The notes under the pieces: model-generated
Told to the model about the DNA's origin: nothing
Databases searched by the model: none
What the model saw: only the letters and a program-made list of their open reading frames with translations
Translations under genes and position numbers: made by a program
Assembly: GCF_023343835.1 (NCBI RefSeq)
Contig: NC_064447.1
Span: forward strand, 13,145,501 to 13,209,500
DNA length: 64,000 nt
DNA from: Lagopus muta
Taxonomy: Eukaryota; Chordata; Aves; Galliformes; Phasianidae
Reading direction: 5' to 3'
Part shown: in pieces, positions 23,601-31,600 of the stretch
Position numbering within the stretch: the first letter of the stretch is position 1
Layout: every line of letters begins with the position of its first letter

Positions 23601-24269
23601 ATGAAGCGCTCCTGTGAGGCCGTGCACAACGTATTTCTCTTCCCTGCTGCTGGCTGCATCCCCACAGACTCCGGCCCCAGCCTGGCCCCCCCGGGACAGC
23701 GCATCTCACGGCACTCCGCGATCCCTCCCGCGCCGCCCCCGAGCCTCACCTGGCACGGCCTGGGCGCAGGCCACGGCGCACCCGCAGCCCTCCCGCCTGA
23801 CCTCGGCGTAGTGGTCGAGGAGTGCGGCCTGCAGGATGCCGACCACATCGGACAGGTACGGGGCCACGTCGGCCCCGCCGCGCCGCAGCAGCAGCCCCAG
23901 CAGCTGGAGTAGGCCGAGGCGCAGCTCCTCGCACGGCTCGGCGCCGAGGCGCTGCGCCAGGACGGGCAGCAGGACGGGCAGCGCCTCGCCGGGCCGCTCG
24001 CAGCGGCTCAGGCCGTGCAGGAGGAGCTGCAGGGCGAGCTCCCGGCACCGCTCCGCCGCGTCCCCCGCCAGGCAGCGCGCCAGCGGCCGCACCAGCTGAG
24101 CCTCGAAAACCTCCCGCGCCGCCTCCGACGAGAGCGGCCGTTCCTGCACCTCGACCCGGATGGCCTCCAGAGCCCGCAGCCGAGCCGCCCGGCCGCACTC
24201 GGGGCCCTGCAGACAGCTCAGGGGCCGGCTCAGGGCCTGCGCCAGCTCGGCCGCCCCGCACGCCGCCAT
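5547..24269 (-). CDS. DNAAF5: Dynein axonemal assembly factor 5 (HEATR2), complete, 13 coding exons
   Basis: DNAAF5 is a cytoplasmic HEAT-repeat protein needed to preassemble outer and inner dynein arms of motile cilia; loss causes primary ciliary dyskinesia in humans. Joining 13 minus-strand exons (listed separately) gives one frame of 830 codons plus stop, against roughly 855 in human. Recognisable conserved blocks in order include FHMQSESL and TGAVIQFG (exon 2), LGCREL and HAEDH (exon 5), ELIGTFVSP (exon 6), DPQMRLKLF (exon 9), [16 protein letters not shown] (exon 10), EDSK.SRL..CRI (exon 11), LLKRLDD-like and LLIHLDD (exon 12), and LLVREVE (exon 13). The whole protein is predicted alpha-helical HEAT/ARM solenoid without membrane segments. 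The start ATG at 24269 has G at -3 and G at +4. The Leu pair in E-L-L-I-H-L-D-D, where I recall the human L795P disease change, is intact. The gene lies head-to-head with PRKAR1B. Identification is by remembered family similarity and is very secure. Confidence 0.97.
5687..6196 (-). other. DNAAF5: DNAAF5 intron 12
   Basis: 510 bp with no repeat or exon that I recognise. Confidence 0.85.
6197..6388 (-). CDS. DNAAF5: DNAAF5 coding exon 12 (residues 721-784 plus 1 nt)
   Basis: The acceptor is TTTTCAG|AGGTT and the donor CTAG|GTAAGA. It encodes [21 protein letters not shown], a CLKDSDVKS loop and [15 protein letters not shown]. The last motif contains the Leu pair equivalent to the human disease position I recall as L795. 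It ends in phase 1. Confidence 0.95.
6389..7970 (-). other. DNAAF5: DNAAF5 intron 11
   Basis: 1.58 kb. The 128-codon plus-strand open frame at 7266-7652 has no splice context or similarity I recognise. A near-consensus CTCF site lies at 7182-7195. Confidence 0.85.
7182..7195 (-). promoter_or_regulatory. CTCF-like motif, 13 of 14 positions
   Basis: The plus strand GTTCCATCTGGTGG matches the reverse complement of CCASYAGRKGGCRS except at one position (T for G). It lies inside DNAAF5 intron 11. Binding is inferred only. Confidence 0.35.
7971..8127 (-). CDS. DNAAF5: DNAAF5 coding exon 11 (residues 669-720 plus 1 nt)
   Basis: The acceptor is ATCCTAG|ATCTT and the donor CCCTG|GTACGT. It encodes [25 protein letters not shown] and a C-terminal KTYP, corresponding to the human LMPQ...EEDSK..RLI.CRI...IYP block. 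It ends in phase 1. Confidence 0.94.
8128..9364 (-). other. DNAAF5: DNAAF5 intron 10
   Basis: 1.24 kb. It includes the exact 20-bp tandem duplication at 8256-8295 and an AAAC run near 8452-8466. No exon is recognised. Confidence 0.85.
8256..8295. repeat. Perfect 20-bp tandem duplication
   Basis: Two identical adjacent copies of the A/T-rich unit attatacctaatatacctat, at 8256-8275 and 8276-8295. It lies about 130 bp upstream, in the sense of DNAAF5 transcription, of exon 11. Confidence 0.95.
9365..9515 (-). CDS. DNAAF5: DNAAF5 coding exon 10 (residues 618-668)
   Basis: The acceptor is GGCTGCAG|GCTG and the donor GAG|GTAAAT. It encodes [40 protein letters not shown] and MLAPEE. This is the most conserved stretch of the family and the firmest single piece of identification. 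Confidence 0.96.
10264..10277 (+). promoter_or_regulatory. CTCF-type binding motif (perfect consensus match)
   Basis: CCAGCAGGTGGCGC fits every position of the vertebrate CTCF core CCASYAGRKGGCRS. It lies at the edge of a GC-rich patch inside DNAAF5 intron 9. Occupancy is inferred, not shown. Confidence 0.6.
10885..10996 (+). repeat. CR1 LINE 3' tail
   Basis: The blocks 'gacatcatttagtg', 'ggttggacctggtgatctt', 'aaggtcttttccaacc' and the end 'cctatgattctac' are the characteristic 3' end of an avian CR1 on the plus strand, antisense to DNAAF5. It is severely 5'-truncated. Confidence 0.9.
11079..11226 (-). CDS. DNAAF5: DNAAF5 coding exon 9 (residues 569-617 plus 2 nt)
   Basis: The acceptor is TTTCTAG|GTCC and the donor CAGGG|GTAAGC. 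It encodes [41 protein letters not shown]. The [13 protein letters not shown] block is nearly identical to human. Confidence 0.95.
11227..12897 (-). other. DNAAF5: DNAAF5 intron 8
   Basis: 1.67 kb. An AAAC microsatellite of three to four units lies near 12304-12318. Nothing else is recognised. Confidence 0.85.
12898..13066 (-). CDS. DNAAF5: DNAAF5 coding exon 8 (residues 513-568 plus 1 nt)
   Basis: The acceptor is TTAACAG|GCGG and the donor TTCAG|GTATGA. It encodes [38 protein letters not shown] and [11 protein letters not shown], aligning with the human LYRKHI...LLEWV block. It ends in phase 1. Confidence 0.94.
13067..16139 (-). other. DNAAF5: DNAAF5 intron 7
   Basis: At 3.07 kb this is the largest DNAAF5 intron. 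It contains an A/T-rich stretch at about 15785-15860 and no gene or clear repeat family that I recognise. Confidence 0.85.
16140..16283 (-). CDS. DNAAF5: DNAAF5 coding exon 7 (residues 465-512)
   Basis: 48 whole codons encoding [20 protein letters not shown] and LKEK; the donor is AAG|GTAAGA. The acceptor is unusual: it reads AATAAAG|GTCC, with A before the AG and a broken pyrimidine tract. Phase and similarity on both sides nevertheless fix the border. Confidence 0.92.
16284..18399 (-). other. DNAAF5: DNAAF5 intron 6
   Basis: 2.1 kb. An A/T-rich stretch lies near 17560-17590. I see no repeat family or exon in it. Confidence 0.85.
18400..18612 (-). CDS. DNAAF5: DNAAF5 coding exon 6 (residues 394-464)
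   Basis: The acceptor is TTTTCCAG|TGTGTG and the donor GAG|GTAAGG. It is 71 whole codons encoding [36 protein letters not shown] and VCQQSEE. It matches the central solenoid of the family. Confidence 0.95.
18613..20374 (-). other. DNAAF5: DNAAF5 intron 5
   Basis: 1.76 kb. A short CA run lies at about 20328-20340 close to the donor. Open frames near 18669-19319 have no splice support or similarity I recognise. Confidence 0.85.
20375..20607 (-). CDS. DNAAF5: DNAAF5 coding exon 5 (residues 316-393)
   Basis: The acceptor is CTCCAG|TGACC and the donor AAT|GTAAGT. It encodes [32 protein letters not shown] and [24 protein letters not shown], all close to the human HEAT repeats. It ends at a codon border. 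Confidence 0.95.
20608..21198 (-). other. DNAAF5: DNAAF5 intron 4
   Basis: 591 bp. It contains short A/T-rich stretches and no repeat family or exon that I recognise. Confidence 0.85.
21199..21314 (-). CDS. DNAAF5: DNAAF5 coding exon 4 (residues 277-315 plus 1 nt)
   Basis: The acceptor is GCCTAG|GACAC and the donor GGAG|GTGAGT. It encodes a charged, conserved segment: [19 protein letters not shown] followed by a Pro-rich linker (PPSHYP). The human protein has the same acidic-then-proline layout here. It ends in phase 1. Confidence 0.93.
21315..21652 (-). other. DNAAF5: DNAAF5 intron 3
   Basis: A short 338-bp intron with a purine-rich plus-strand run near 21601-21630. Nothing else is recognised in it. 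Confidence 0.85.
21653..21777 (-). CDS. DNAAF5: DNAAF5 coding exon 3 (residues 236-276 plus 2 nt)
   Basis: The acceptor is ACGCAG|GTTCG and the donor AC|GTAAGC. It is too short to stand out as an open frame. It encodes VRQAV...[22 protein letters not shown] and DDIPEN, one helical repeat of the solenoid. It ends in phase 2. Confidence 0.93.
21778..22552 (-). other. DNAAF5: DNAAF5 intron 2
   Basis: 775 bp of unremarkable sequence. I see no repeat family or exon in it. Confidence 0.85.
22553..22737 (-). CDS. DNAAF5: DNAAF5 coding exon 2 (residues 174-235)
   Basis: The acceptor is CTAACAG|AGCAC and the first two bases complete a Glu codon with the last G of exon 1. It encodes the conserved [14 protein letters not shown] and [19 protein letters not shown] blocks and ends DEIPK. 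The donor AAG|GTGTCA is weak (no G at +5). The human protein breaks at the same place and exon 3 continues in phase, which supports it. Confidence 0.9.
22738..23749 (-). other. DNAAF5: DNAAF5 intron 1
   Basis: More than half is a sense-oriented CR1 element (about 22921-23580). The rest is the downstream shore of the CpG island. The acceptor has a pyrimidine tract followed by AACAG. Confidence 0.9.
22921..23580 (-). repeat. CR1 LINE 3' portion with reverse-transcriptase C-terminal remnant
   Basis: The plus strand starts with 'ggaatcatagaattg' and 'ggcactcttcaaggtcatcaa', the reverse complement of a CR1 3' end. Between about 23233 and 23427 the minus strand still encodes a 64-residue piece resembling the end of CR1 ORF2 (motifs HLEYC, ATKM-like, ERLR.LGL-like, LRG). 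Further on, 'gatgcagcccag' and 'catccaccagt' match the next CR1 blocks. The element is 5'-truncated, with the 5' limit near 23580 uncertain. It lies in sense orientation in DNAAF5 intron 1, within 200 bp of exon 2. Confidence 0.9.
23750..24269 (-). CDS. DNAAF5: DNAAF5 coding exon 1 (residues 1-173 plus 1 nt)
   Basis: The start codon ATG is at 24269-24267 in a strong Kozak context (G at -3, G at +4). The donor reads CAG|GTGAGG with GT at 23749-23748. It is very GC-rich and lies inside the CpG island, and it encodes an Ala/Leu/Arg-rich helical N terminus. Opposite-strand open frames here are shadows of high GC content. It ends in phase 1. Confidence 0.93.
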
Positions 24270-24299
24270 GCCGCCCCGGCGATACGGAAGCGCGGCACC

Positions 24300-24311
24300 G
24301 TTGCTAAGGAC
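24300..24311 (+). promoter_or_regulatory. RFX X-box-like site near the DNAAF5 start
   Basis: GTTGCTAAGGAC resembles the ciliary X-box GTTGCCATGGCAAC but lacks two bases of the second half. The reverse strand carries a perfect RGYAAC half-site, AGCAAC. It lies 31-42 bp upstream of the DNAAF5 ATG. RFX factors and FOXJ1 control many dynein-assembly genes, so the site is plausible but imperfect. Confidence 0.4.
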
Positions 24312-24397
24312 GCGGCACGCTTTACGACGGCGGGAAACGCTTTACGGCCACGCCGGGTGCGCTTGGCGGCAGGCCGCGCCTTGGGGCTGTGTCACGT

Positions 24398-24530
24398 GGT
24401 GTGTGCTTCCCTTCACCCCCCCCCATCCTTTAATAAATAATTTATAGCGGGATCAGAACCCCCCAGCAGCAATACACGGTATTATTTCCAATGTCCACCG
24501 AATCAGTACGTGCTCAGTTGTATTTCTGAG
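24398..24530. other. CpG-poor, AT-rich strip splitting the CpG island
   Basis: Only four CpGs occur across this stretch. It holds a run of C near 24415-24424 and an AT-rich block taataaataatttata at 24431-24446, between two dense CpG halves. It may mark the boundary between two core promoters. The AT block could act as a TATA-like element, but this is inference. Confidence 0.5.
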
Positions 24531-24799
24531 CGCTGCACACCGCACCGCGCAGCCCGCGGGCAACGCAAGCAGGCGGTACCGCAGTGCGCGGCGTGAGCTC
24601 GGGGCGCAGCAAAGCGCAGCCCTGTCTCGCATCGCAGCGGCCGGGCAGCCGGCGGCAGTGCGTTCAGCCGCCATTACAACACACCGCTGAGACAGCGGCC
24701 AGCGAGCGCCGTAACAGCCGGCCCGGCGTCCGACTCCGTGCCGCCCCGCGGAGGCCGATCCTGCCGCTGAGTGACAGCAGCGGCACTTCCTGCGGCGGC

Positions 24800-24996
24800 G
24801 GGGCCGCAGCCTTTGTGTCCGCGTCTGCATGAGGGAAGGAGCCCCGCGGTCGCGGAGCAGGCAGCGAGAGGAAAAGGAGGAGGAGGAAGAGGAGCAGGAG
24901 GAAGAGGCTGTTGCGCTGCGGAAGCCGGAGGAGAAACGCCTTCATCCGTGAGGGCGGCAGAAAGAGCCACTGCCGCTCCGCAGATCGGCGGCCCAG
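24800..24996 (+). other. PRKAR1B: PRKAR1B 5' non-coding exon 1
   Basis: A consensus donor CCCAG|GTACGG ends the exon at 24996. It is followed 473 bp later by a good acceptor (TTTACCCAG) ahead of the coding exon. The upstream sequence is GC-rich with a purine run at about 24866-24907. The 5' end is not visible and 24800 is a placeholder. Other first exons may exist, as in mammals. Confidence 0.55.
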
Positions 24997-25469
24997 GTAC
25001 GGCCCGGCGCGCTCCCTGCGGCTGGCTGCGGGCGGTACCGATGCCTCAGAGGCGCCGCGCGGCCCGACCCGGGCTGGGGGAGGCTCCGCGGGGCGCGGCG
25101 CTGGGAGGTCGGCCCTCCTCCTTCGGGTATCGGCTGCTGTTGGGCTCTGCCCGAGCCTGAAATCCTCCTGAGACGCGAACCTGGGTTTGTGCTGGGCGGG
25201 GGGAGGCTGTGAAATGCGGGGCTTTGAACCGGTGTTTAATGACTGCCTCTGCAACTCGTGGCCTTGTGATTCATTGTACCGTTATTTGTAGATGTTGAGG
25301 AGTTGAAATGCGCTTTTCGTAGTTGCCAATGTGTTGATCCTGTGGTTAGTGTTTGCAGAGCATCGAAATGTTCCGGATTGACAGCCATAGGCAGTACTGG
25401 TCTATCTCTGCTGCTCCAAGTTCCTCTGATAAAGAACTGTCTCTTTCTTACACCATTTTCTTTACCCAG
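24997..25469 (+). other. PRKAR1B: PRKAR1B intron 1
   Basis: 473 bp, with the first part inside the CpG island. An open frame from ATG at 25353 runs in frame through the acceptor into the coding exon (see findings). Confidence 0.6.
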
Positions 25470-25673
25470 GTCTGTTTACTGTTTACGAGCCTGAAGATGG
25501 CTGCTGCTTCTTCCTGCAGTGTGGAAGAAGACGAGAGCCTGAAGGGATGTGAGCTCTATGTTCAGAAGCACAACATCCAGCAGATCTTAAAGGAGTGCAT
25601 TGTAAATCTCTGCATAGCAAAACCAGACCGACCCATGAAGTTCCTCAGAGAACACTTCGAAAAATTAGAAAAG
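25470..25673 (+). CDS. PRKAR1B: PRKAR1B exon 2 (5' UTR end plus residues 1-59)
   Basis: The acceptor is TTTACCCAG|GTCTG. The start ATG at 25497-25499 has A at -3 and G at +4. The coding part is 59 whole codons, and the donor AAG|GTCAGT is acceptable though it has C at +3. The start gives MAAASSC..., aligning in length with the human N terminus (59 residues to the same exon border). Confidence 0.94.
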
Positions 25674-28600
25674 GTCAGTGATTTTAACATAACACATAAT
25701 TTTCTGATTTTAAGCTGAAAAGATTGTTAAAAACGTTTCAGATGTTTGGGTGCACTTTTCTTTTTAGCTTTTGAATTAGCAAACGATTGTTATAAAACAA
25801 AAACTGTTAGAAACAAACAAATCAACCACCCTTTATTTGCTGATGGCTACCATGATGCTGTTACTGTCCATAACACCAGATTATATTTCTCATCATACTG
25901 AACTTGTTACAAGTGACCCAAGAACTTGGATGCGTACTCTGAATTATGATGCATGACATTCTCAGCTCTCATCTGTGGATAGAGCAAAAGATGCTGTTCC
26001 CTGTTCATTCTGGTGTCAGGTGAAGTGCTTTTTCCCTTGCCCTTTAAACTGAAACAGTCAGGGAACCAGCAGGTACTTAAAACCACTGAAGCCTGCCAAC
26101 TTAATTTATTCCTCCTTCCTGTATTGCGTATCCTAGGATCTCCAATGAGAGATGCATTCAGAGAGATTTCATTTACTGTGGCTGTATTCAGAAGCAGTGT
26201 AGAAGGGAAACGTACTGTAAAACATTCTCAGGCAAATCTTGCCTGAAGCATATTGGTATCTTTTGCAGGAATTGCAGGTAGTGTGGATGCTGCTTTTTTA
26301 GGGGATGGGATTTCTCAAGAAGTAGATGCTCATGAGCACACAGGGCTGCAAGTTGTTGGGTGTATGAGTCCTTATTCTATAAGACACTTTATTTACATAG
26401 TTAATGTAAAAATACTGTTGTTATGTTTGAGGTTTTGGGTTTGTTTTTTTTTCTTCCTAATTAAGTGCATAACATTTGTAGGCTTGAGGTAGGAATTTTA
26501 TGTATATTATTTTCCTCCTGGGAACAGAACTAGGACAAGGCAAGAACAATTAACTAGTGAATAATGCACGGAGCTGAATATTACTGATGATAGAAGCATT
26601 GTACACAACTCTCCTCATTTGTCTGCTTTTCTCTATCTGTGGATATATGCCAAATTTGTGTAGCCTGAAAATAAATACAAACGTTGTATCCAGGTGGAAA
26701 TTCACAAAGAATGCCTGGAATGTTGGGTATGAATAGAAGTACAAACTTATTTTTGGTTGTATCGTGCATTGTTTAAAAAAAAACAACAACAACAAAACCA
26801 TCTTTTGATTCTGCCTCTGCTAAACTCCTTAGAGCCGAGTCCCATTTGCAGAGAATTATGTGTTGAATTTCCTTTGTTATGAATTGTTATCTGGCTTAGT
26901 ATATGCAATCCCAGACTCCCTGCCCAGAAGGATGAGCGCCGCTTTTGTCAAATGCATTAAAATATGCCATAGAGTTTTAGAACAAACTGCATGGCTGGTG
27001 GGATTACTTGAGTTACTCTGGGGGAGTTTGATTTTATGCACTGCAGGAACATTGACAGTTGGTGTCAGTTCCTACCCTTGGGTATTCTGCAGTCTTTTAT
27101 GTAATCTCCTATTATTTCCCAAAGAACATTGGTATTCTGTAACAGAATATTGATCTGGATGCAAAAACAGAACTGCTGTGAATCACAAGAGATCGTTCAG
27201 AAACAGACAGTCCCAGGGCAGCAAATAGTGTGAATATGATGCGTAGTATGGATGTAAGCAGAAGTGCCACTGACTCCTGTAGGGCAGTCTGAGAGCTAAG
27301 CTGCCTGAGCTGAAGGCCATTAGGATGCTTCTGGAGATTTCCTGTGGTGTAATTCTTGTTCCTACAGCAGTTTGACTTCCTTGCTCAGCCATTTTTGAGG
27401 ACTTTCTTGAGATTGATTGTACTGTGGGGGATTTTCTGCTGAAGGATAATACTTTGACTTGGTCAGTTGCATAATGCTGTTGAAAGAAATCTGCATCCCG
27501 GAGGAGTAGCTGTCCCTTCTCATTGAGTTGTAGAACCAAAGGGTCTTCTGCAGTGTTGTTCATCTTCTTCCTGCACAGAATTGGTCTCAGGGGAGCCGCG
27601 GTTTCTGACTGCACAGTGTCAGGTAGGAACAAGGTCAGTTATTTTTTCCAGCTGTGCAGAACTGACAAACAAAATCTTTATTTAGTGGAAAAACTATGAA
27701 AACAACGGGTTTGCGTGCAGAATCAGGGCTTAACAGTGCAAATTTGGGAACAGTCACATTTTGAATGACTTGTAAAGATAGAGAAATCGTTTAAATGAAT
27801 TTTATCCTGTTTTTGGACATCACTTGCCATATTTAGTTACTCTGAGGAATCTTAACTGGATGGTGAATTTAACTGCTAGAGATGTTTGTGTGGGAATGAG
27901 CAGCACACTGATAGGGCACGTTTGCTGTTAGCTCAGCATCTGTGCTATACCTTTTTGCTCCCGTGTGGGGAGAGAGCTGAATTAGTTAATTAGTAAGAAA
28001 TTGGAGGCAAAGCCTTGTATTTTCACCTACAGTGAGACTGCAGAACATTCATTGGTGTCAGACTGATCAGTGCTATGATTATATGATCAAAGGTGGAGTT
28101 GTCATGGCAGACCAAGCTAAACTTCTGCTCCACAGAAAAAGGTTATGAGTAGAACTAGCGAAGAAAATGGCGCAGAAGAGAACAGCACCTTCAGTTTATG
28201 TTCAGAAATGTCTAAGTGTTCTGGTGGAGCCATTTTGCACGCCCTGTATTTCAGTGCAGTGTCTTCGCAAGCTGAGCCAGGCACTCTGCTGCTGCCTTCT
28301 GGATCTGAGTGCTCACCTGGTTCCTTCTGTTGCCCTCTGCTCACACAGGAGGAATGCTGTCGTGCACGGGCTGAACTTAATGCCATGGCTTGCTGTGGAT
28401 CAGCAGTGGTTTTTGGACTGGGCTGATGCTATATGCCTTCAGGTACCATCCAAAACAAAAGAGTTTTGGAGAACACCGAGCTGTACCATCTGAAATCAGA
28501 TAAAATCAGCGAAATGAGGTTGTCTGGGTAGCTCCACCTTGTGATATTAGACAGTATTGCATACAGACATGATCGGAAAAATAAGGGCACACGTGTGACA

Positions 28601-31600
28601 AGTTTGCTGTAAAGTAGGATGGAAAGACTATTTACTGTTAGTAAATTAGAGTCTGTTTGTGTATAATAAAGAGTTTCAGTATTTGAACATTAATCTTCTG
28701 CAGTCTTCTGTAGTCTCTGCCAGTATTTATGTTTTGTCAGAATGCAGAATATTTCTAGAGAAATGCAATTTATAATAAAGTGAACTTTCCTGCAGGTGTG
28801 TTTCTTCTTACGCCAGGTATGCATGCACACATTTGGTATTTGGCTGGATTTTACACACTGAATGTTGATTACATAAGCTTCTAAGTATCAGGAATATGGT
28901 GTGTTGTTTTGTAAGAGAACCTTTCCTTCGTGTGTGTGCCTCATGGTAAAGTAAGCAGAGAAGAGGTGGTGATGGGCTGAACTACTGCAAGACACTGGAA
29001 GGGAAGATAAGAAGTGTTAACATGTTGCAGGAGGTAAAGGGACACAGGATGGCAAACAGTGAGGCAGAGCTACAGAAATGTAGGAAGATTTATGGCAGGA
29101 GAATTTGCCTAGATTGGAAATTGGGAATGAACGATGGTGCAGAGAGACCACAGAGGATGCAGTAGTGGCAGGTAGAGTGGAGGACAGGTATGAACTGGAT
29201 AAATTAGTGGGGGTGAATGTTTAGGTTATTTTTTGTGATGCTGTGGAAGAAAAGATAGCATTTAACATCCAAAAGGCAGAGGAATGGTGATTAGGAGTGT
29301 GTGAAAGGTCTCAGATTACAGGTCTGAATGATCTGAAGAGATTATAGAGTTGTCTGCTGTGACAAAGAAAAGGGTGGGTAAAACATTTAAGACCTCCCAA
29401 ATTCAGTGATGGAATCAGTGAGTCCTGGGCTTCCAAAGGAGAGGTTTGCTGTTAATCATTGTGTCATTCCCCAAAAATGAAGGCATGCTGTTACAGACCT
29501 TCCTGTATTGACAGTGTTTCCTCTGGGTCAGTTCCAGTGCAAAGAGAGATTAGTTTACTGGTGCATGAGCTACGCTTTACATTTGTTGTGGATGAAATGA
29601 AAGCAGATTCTAGGCCTCAGTCAGAAGACACTGTGCTTGGGAGGTGAGAGAGGGGGAAGAAAAAGAAAATATTTAATTTAGAATGTGCTTTGTGTTGTTC
29701 CTTTTGAACACAGAAGTTGTAGGAAGCGGATCGGAGGTGGTGAGCTGTGATACCTAACAGCTGACGTGCTTTTAAAGGCTTCCTGGAATCCTGTTTTAAA
29801 GCTGTGCAGTGATTTGGAGCCTTGTCAGATGCTATCCTTCCATGAACTTAAACACTGTGTTTCCAGACAGTGACAAAGCCTGAAAGGAACAATGAGGAGA
29901 GGAACTACTGAAAGTGACTTTCTGTTTGGAAATGCTCCAGCCAAGAGACAGGAGAGCTGTCGGTGTGTGCTCTTGAGCAGTAGGCTGAAAGGAAGGGTAA
30001 ATCTGAGAACTTGCTTGTCATTGTGGTTGCTTCTCTGGTGTTTAAAACATTAAAAACTCCTAAAAGCATTAATCAGAAGAGGCAATGACCCCACGCACTG
30101 AGGACAGCTTGCTAAATTCCTGTGTTTTATACACCAGCCTCTTGCAACACCACTATGTTAGCCAGAGGGGAACATTCAAAAGATAAATGGGTCACTGCTA
30201 CAGATGTGTGTGTTAGCTCTTTTTGCTTTGAGTTTGATGCAAAGGCGGTATGTTTTCTTTCCAATTTATGGTTTGGTTGGCATACCTATTGAAGTCAGCT
30301 GTGGTATTCCTGTTTCACAATTCATCTCCACCAGAAATCACAGGGAAGTCTTTTGTGCACAGCTCCAGCTAGGTTTTTAATCAGTCACAACACGACTTTC
30401 ATGGAATTTGGTTAGATTAGGTGTTATTGTAACACAGCAGGGCTGGTTTGTACCTTTGGGGTGTGATGGTCTGTCACTGTGCTGCACCATAGCAGTGACT
30501 GCAGGCTGCTGTTCCAAGTCACCAGATTGCACAGGCACTGCCTTGGGCCTGTAGGCATTGCAGGGGGTTCTCACTGCTGAACCAGCACTGAAAACCAGGC
30601 AAAGCTTGCCCAAAATGGCATGGGCTGTGTGTACGGGTATCTGCCTCAGACCCTGTGTTTTGGAGAGCCTCATCCTGTCTGCTGCACGAGTCAGGAGCAA
30701 CTCTGCTGGCAGCAGTGCAGCAGGTGAAGGGTAGAGTGAGGAGCGAGGTGCTCGCTGCAGCTTGCTCGGAGGTTTGTCACTCTGTTTGCTGTTGACTTCC
30801 GTGTGCTTTCTGGAGTCCCTCATTTTAAAATGGACATGATTGGGAAATAAGATTTCTCTGCCATCGTGAATTATCTGTGTGATTCGAATAGAGTGAGATG
30901 GCTTGTTGTCATGACAACAAAAGATGGTGAGGTGTTTACTTGAGAGTGAGGTCTGCACAGGCGTCCACACCAAGCTGTGCCTGATGGCTGTTTGAAGAAC
31001 TGTTCCTCCTTTAACGTATTTGCTGTATTTGTGCAGTTCCACCCCAGGATATATGGAAGATGGCTTTGTGAAAGCTTAACCTGGGATACAGTGTGTGCTT
31101 TTCTTTTCAAAAGGCACTCTTTAGCTCAGTAATGGAAATCTTACCTAGCCTACAAATAGCGGCATATGGAAAAGGCAGTCAGTCAACTATCTGCTGTTTA
31201 TATAAAAGGAGTTTGTAGCGAAGAGCCTTCCTTTTAAAATGAATCATATGGTAACTCACTTTTATAATCCTTTCATATCTTTTCTACTTTAGAAGGTATT
31301 TGGGTTTCAGAGCATGCTTTGTGATATTAATTTTTATCTCATTGAACTTGCTTTCTTGCATAAATCCGTGCTGGGGCAGAGGAGATATTTATTAATTCCT
31401 TGGAAGTGCCTTCATGCAGTGTGTGCTGAAGAAGTGTCTGTTTGATATTTGAATGTGGCAAGCTCTTGCTTTTCACTCTGAGCGTGTATTAAAGGAGCTG
31501 TGCAAGAGCTGCATTCCTCTAACTGCTTACTGACTGCTCCTTGTTACAGTTACCTTTTAGTGTACTTTCAACTGCTTTCTGCTCTGAAAAGTCTTCTTTA

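Larger units (their letters stand above)
23690..25170. promoter_or_regulatory. CpG island and divergent promoter of DNAAF5 and PRKAR1B
   Basis: CpG dinucleotides are dense from about 23690 to 24397 and again from 24531 to 25170, in strong contrast to the CpG-poor flanks. The left half covers DNAAF5 exon 1 (minus) and the right half the PRKAR1B 5' exon (plus). Visible motifs include an E-box CACGTG at 24393-24398, two YY1-type cores (ATGGCGGC on the minus strand at 24262-24269 and 24667-24674) and an ETS-like CACTTCCTG at 24784-24792. An X-box-like site lies at 24300-24311. Transcription start sites are not determined. Confidence 0.85.

Noticed and set aside
23746-25254. Many long Arg/Ala/Pro-rich open frames on both strands in the CpG island
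   Set aside because: GC-rich DNA has few stop codons. Only the minus-strand frame of DNAAF5 exon 1 shows homology and splice support; the others overlap it or the PRKAR1B 5' UTR.
27183-27632. 149-codon minus-strand frame in PRKAR1B intron 2
   Set aside because: Frames of this length are expected about once by chance in a window this size, and the product resembles nothing I know.
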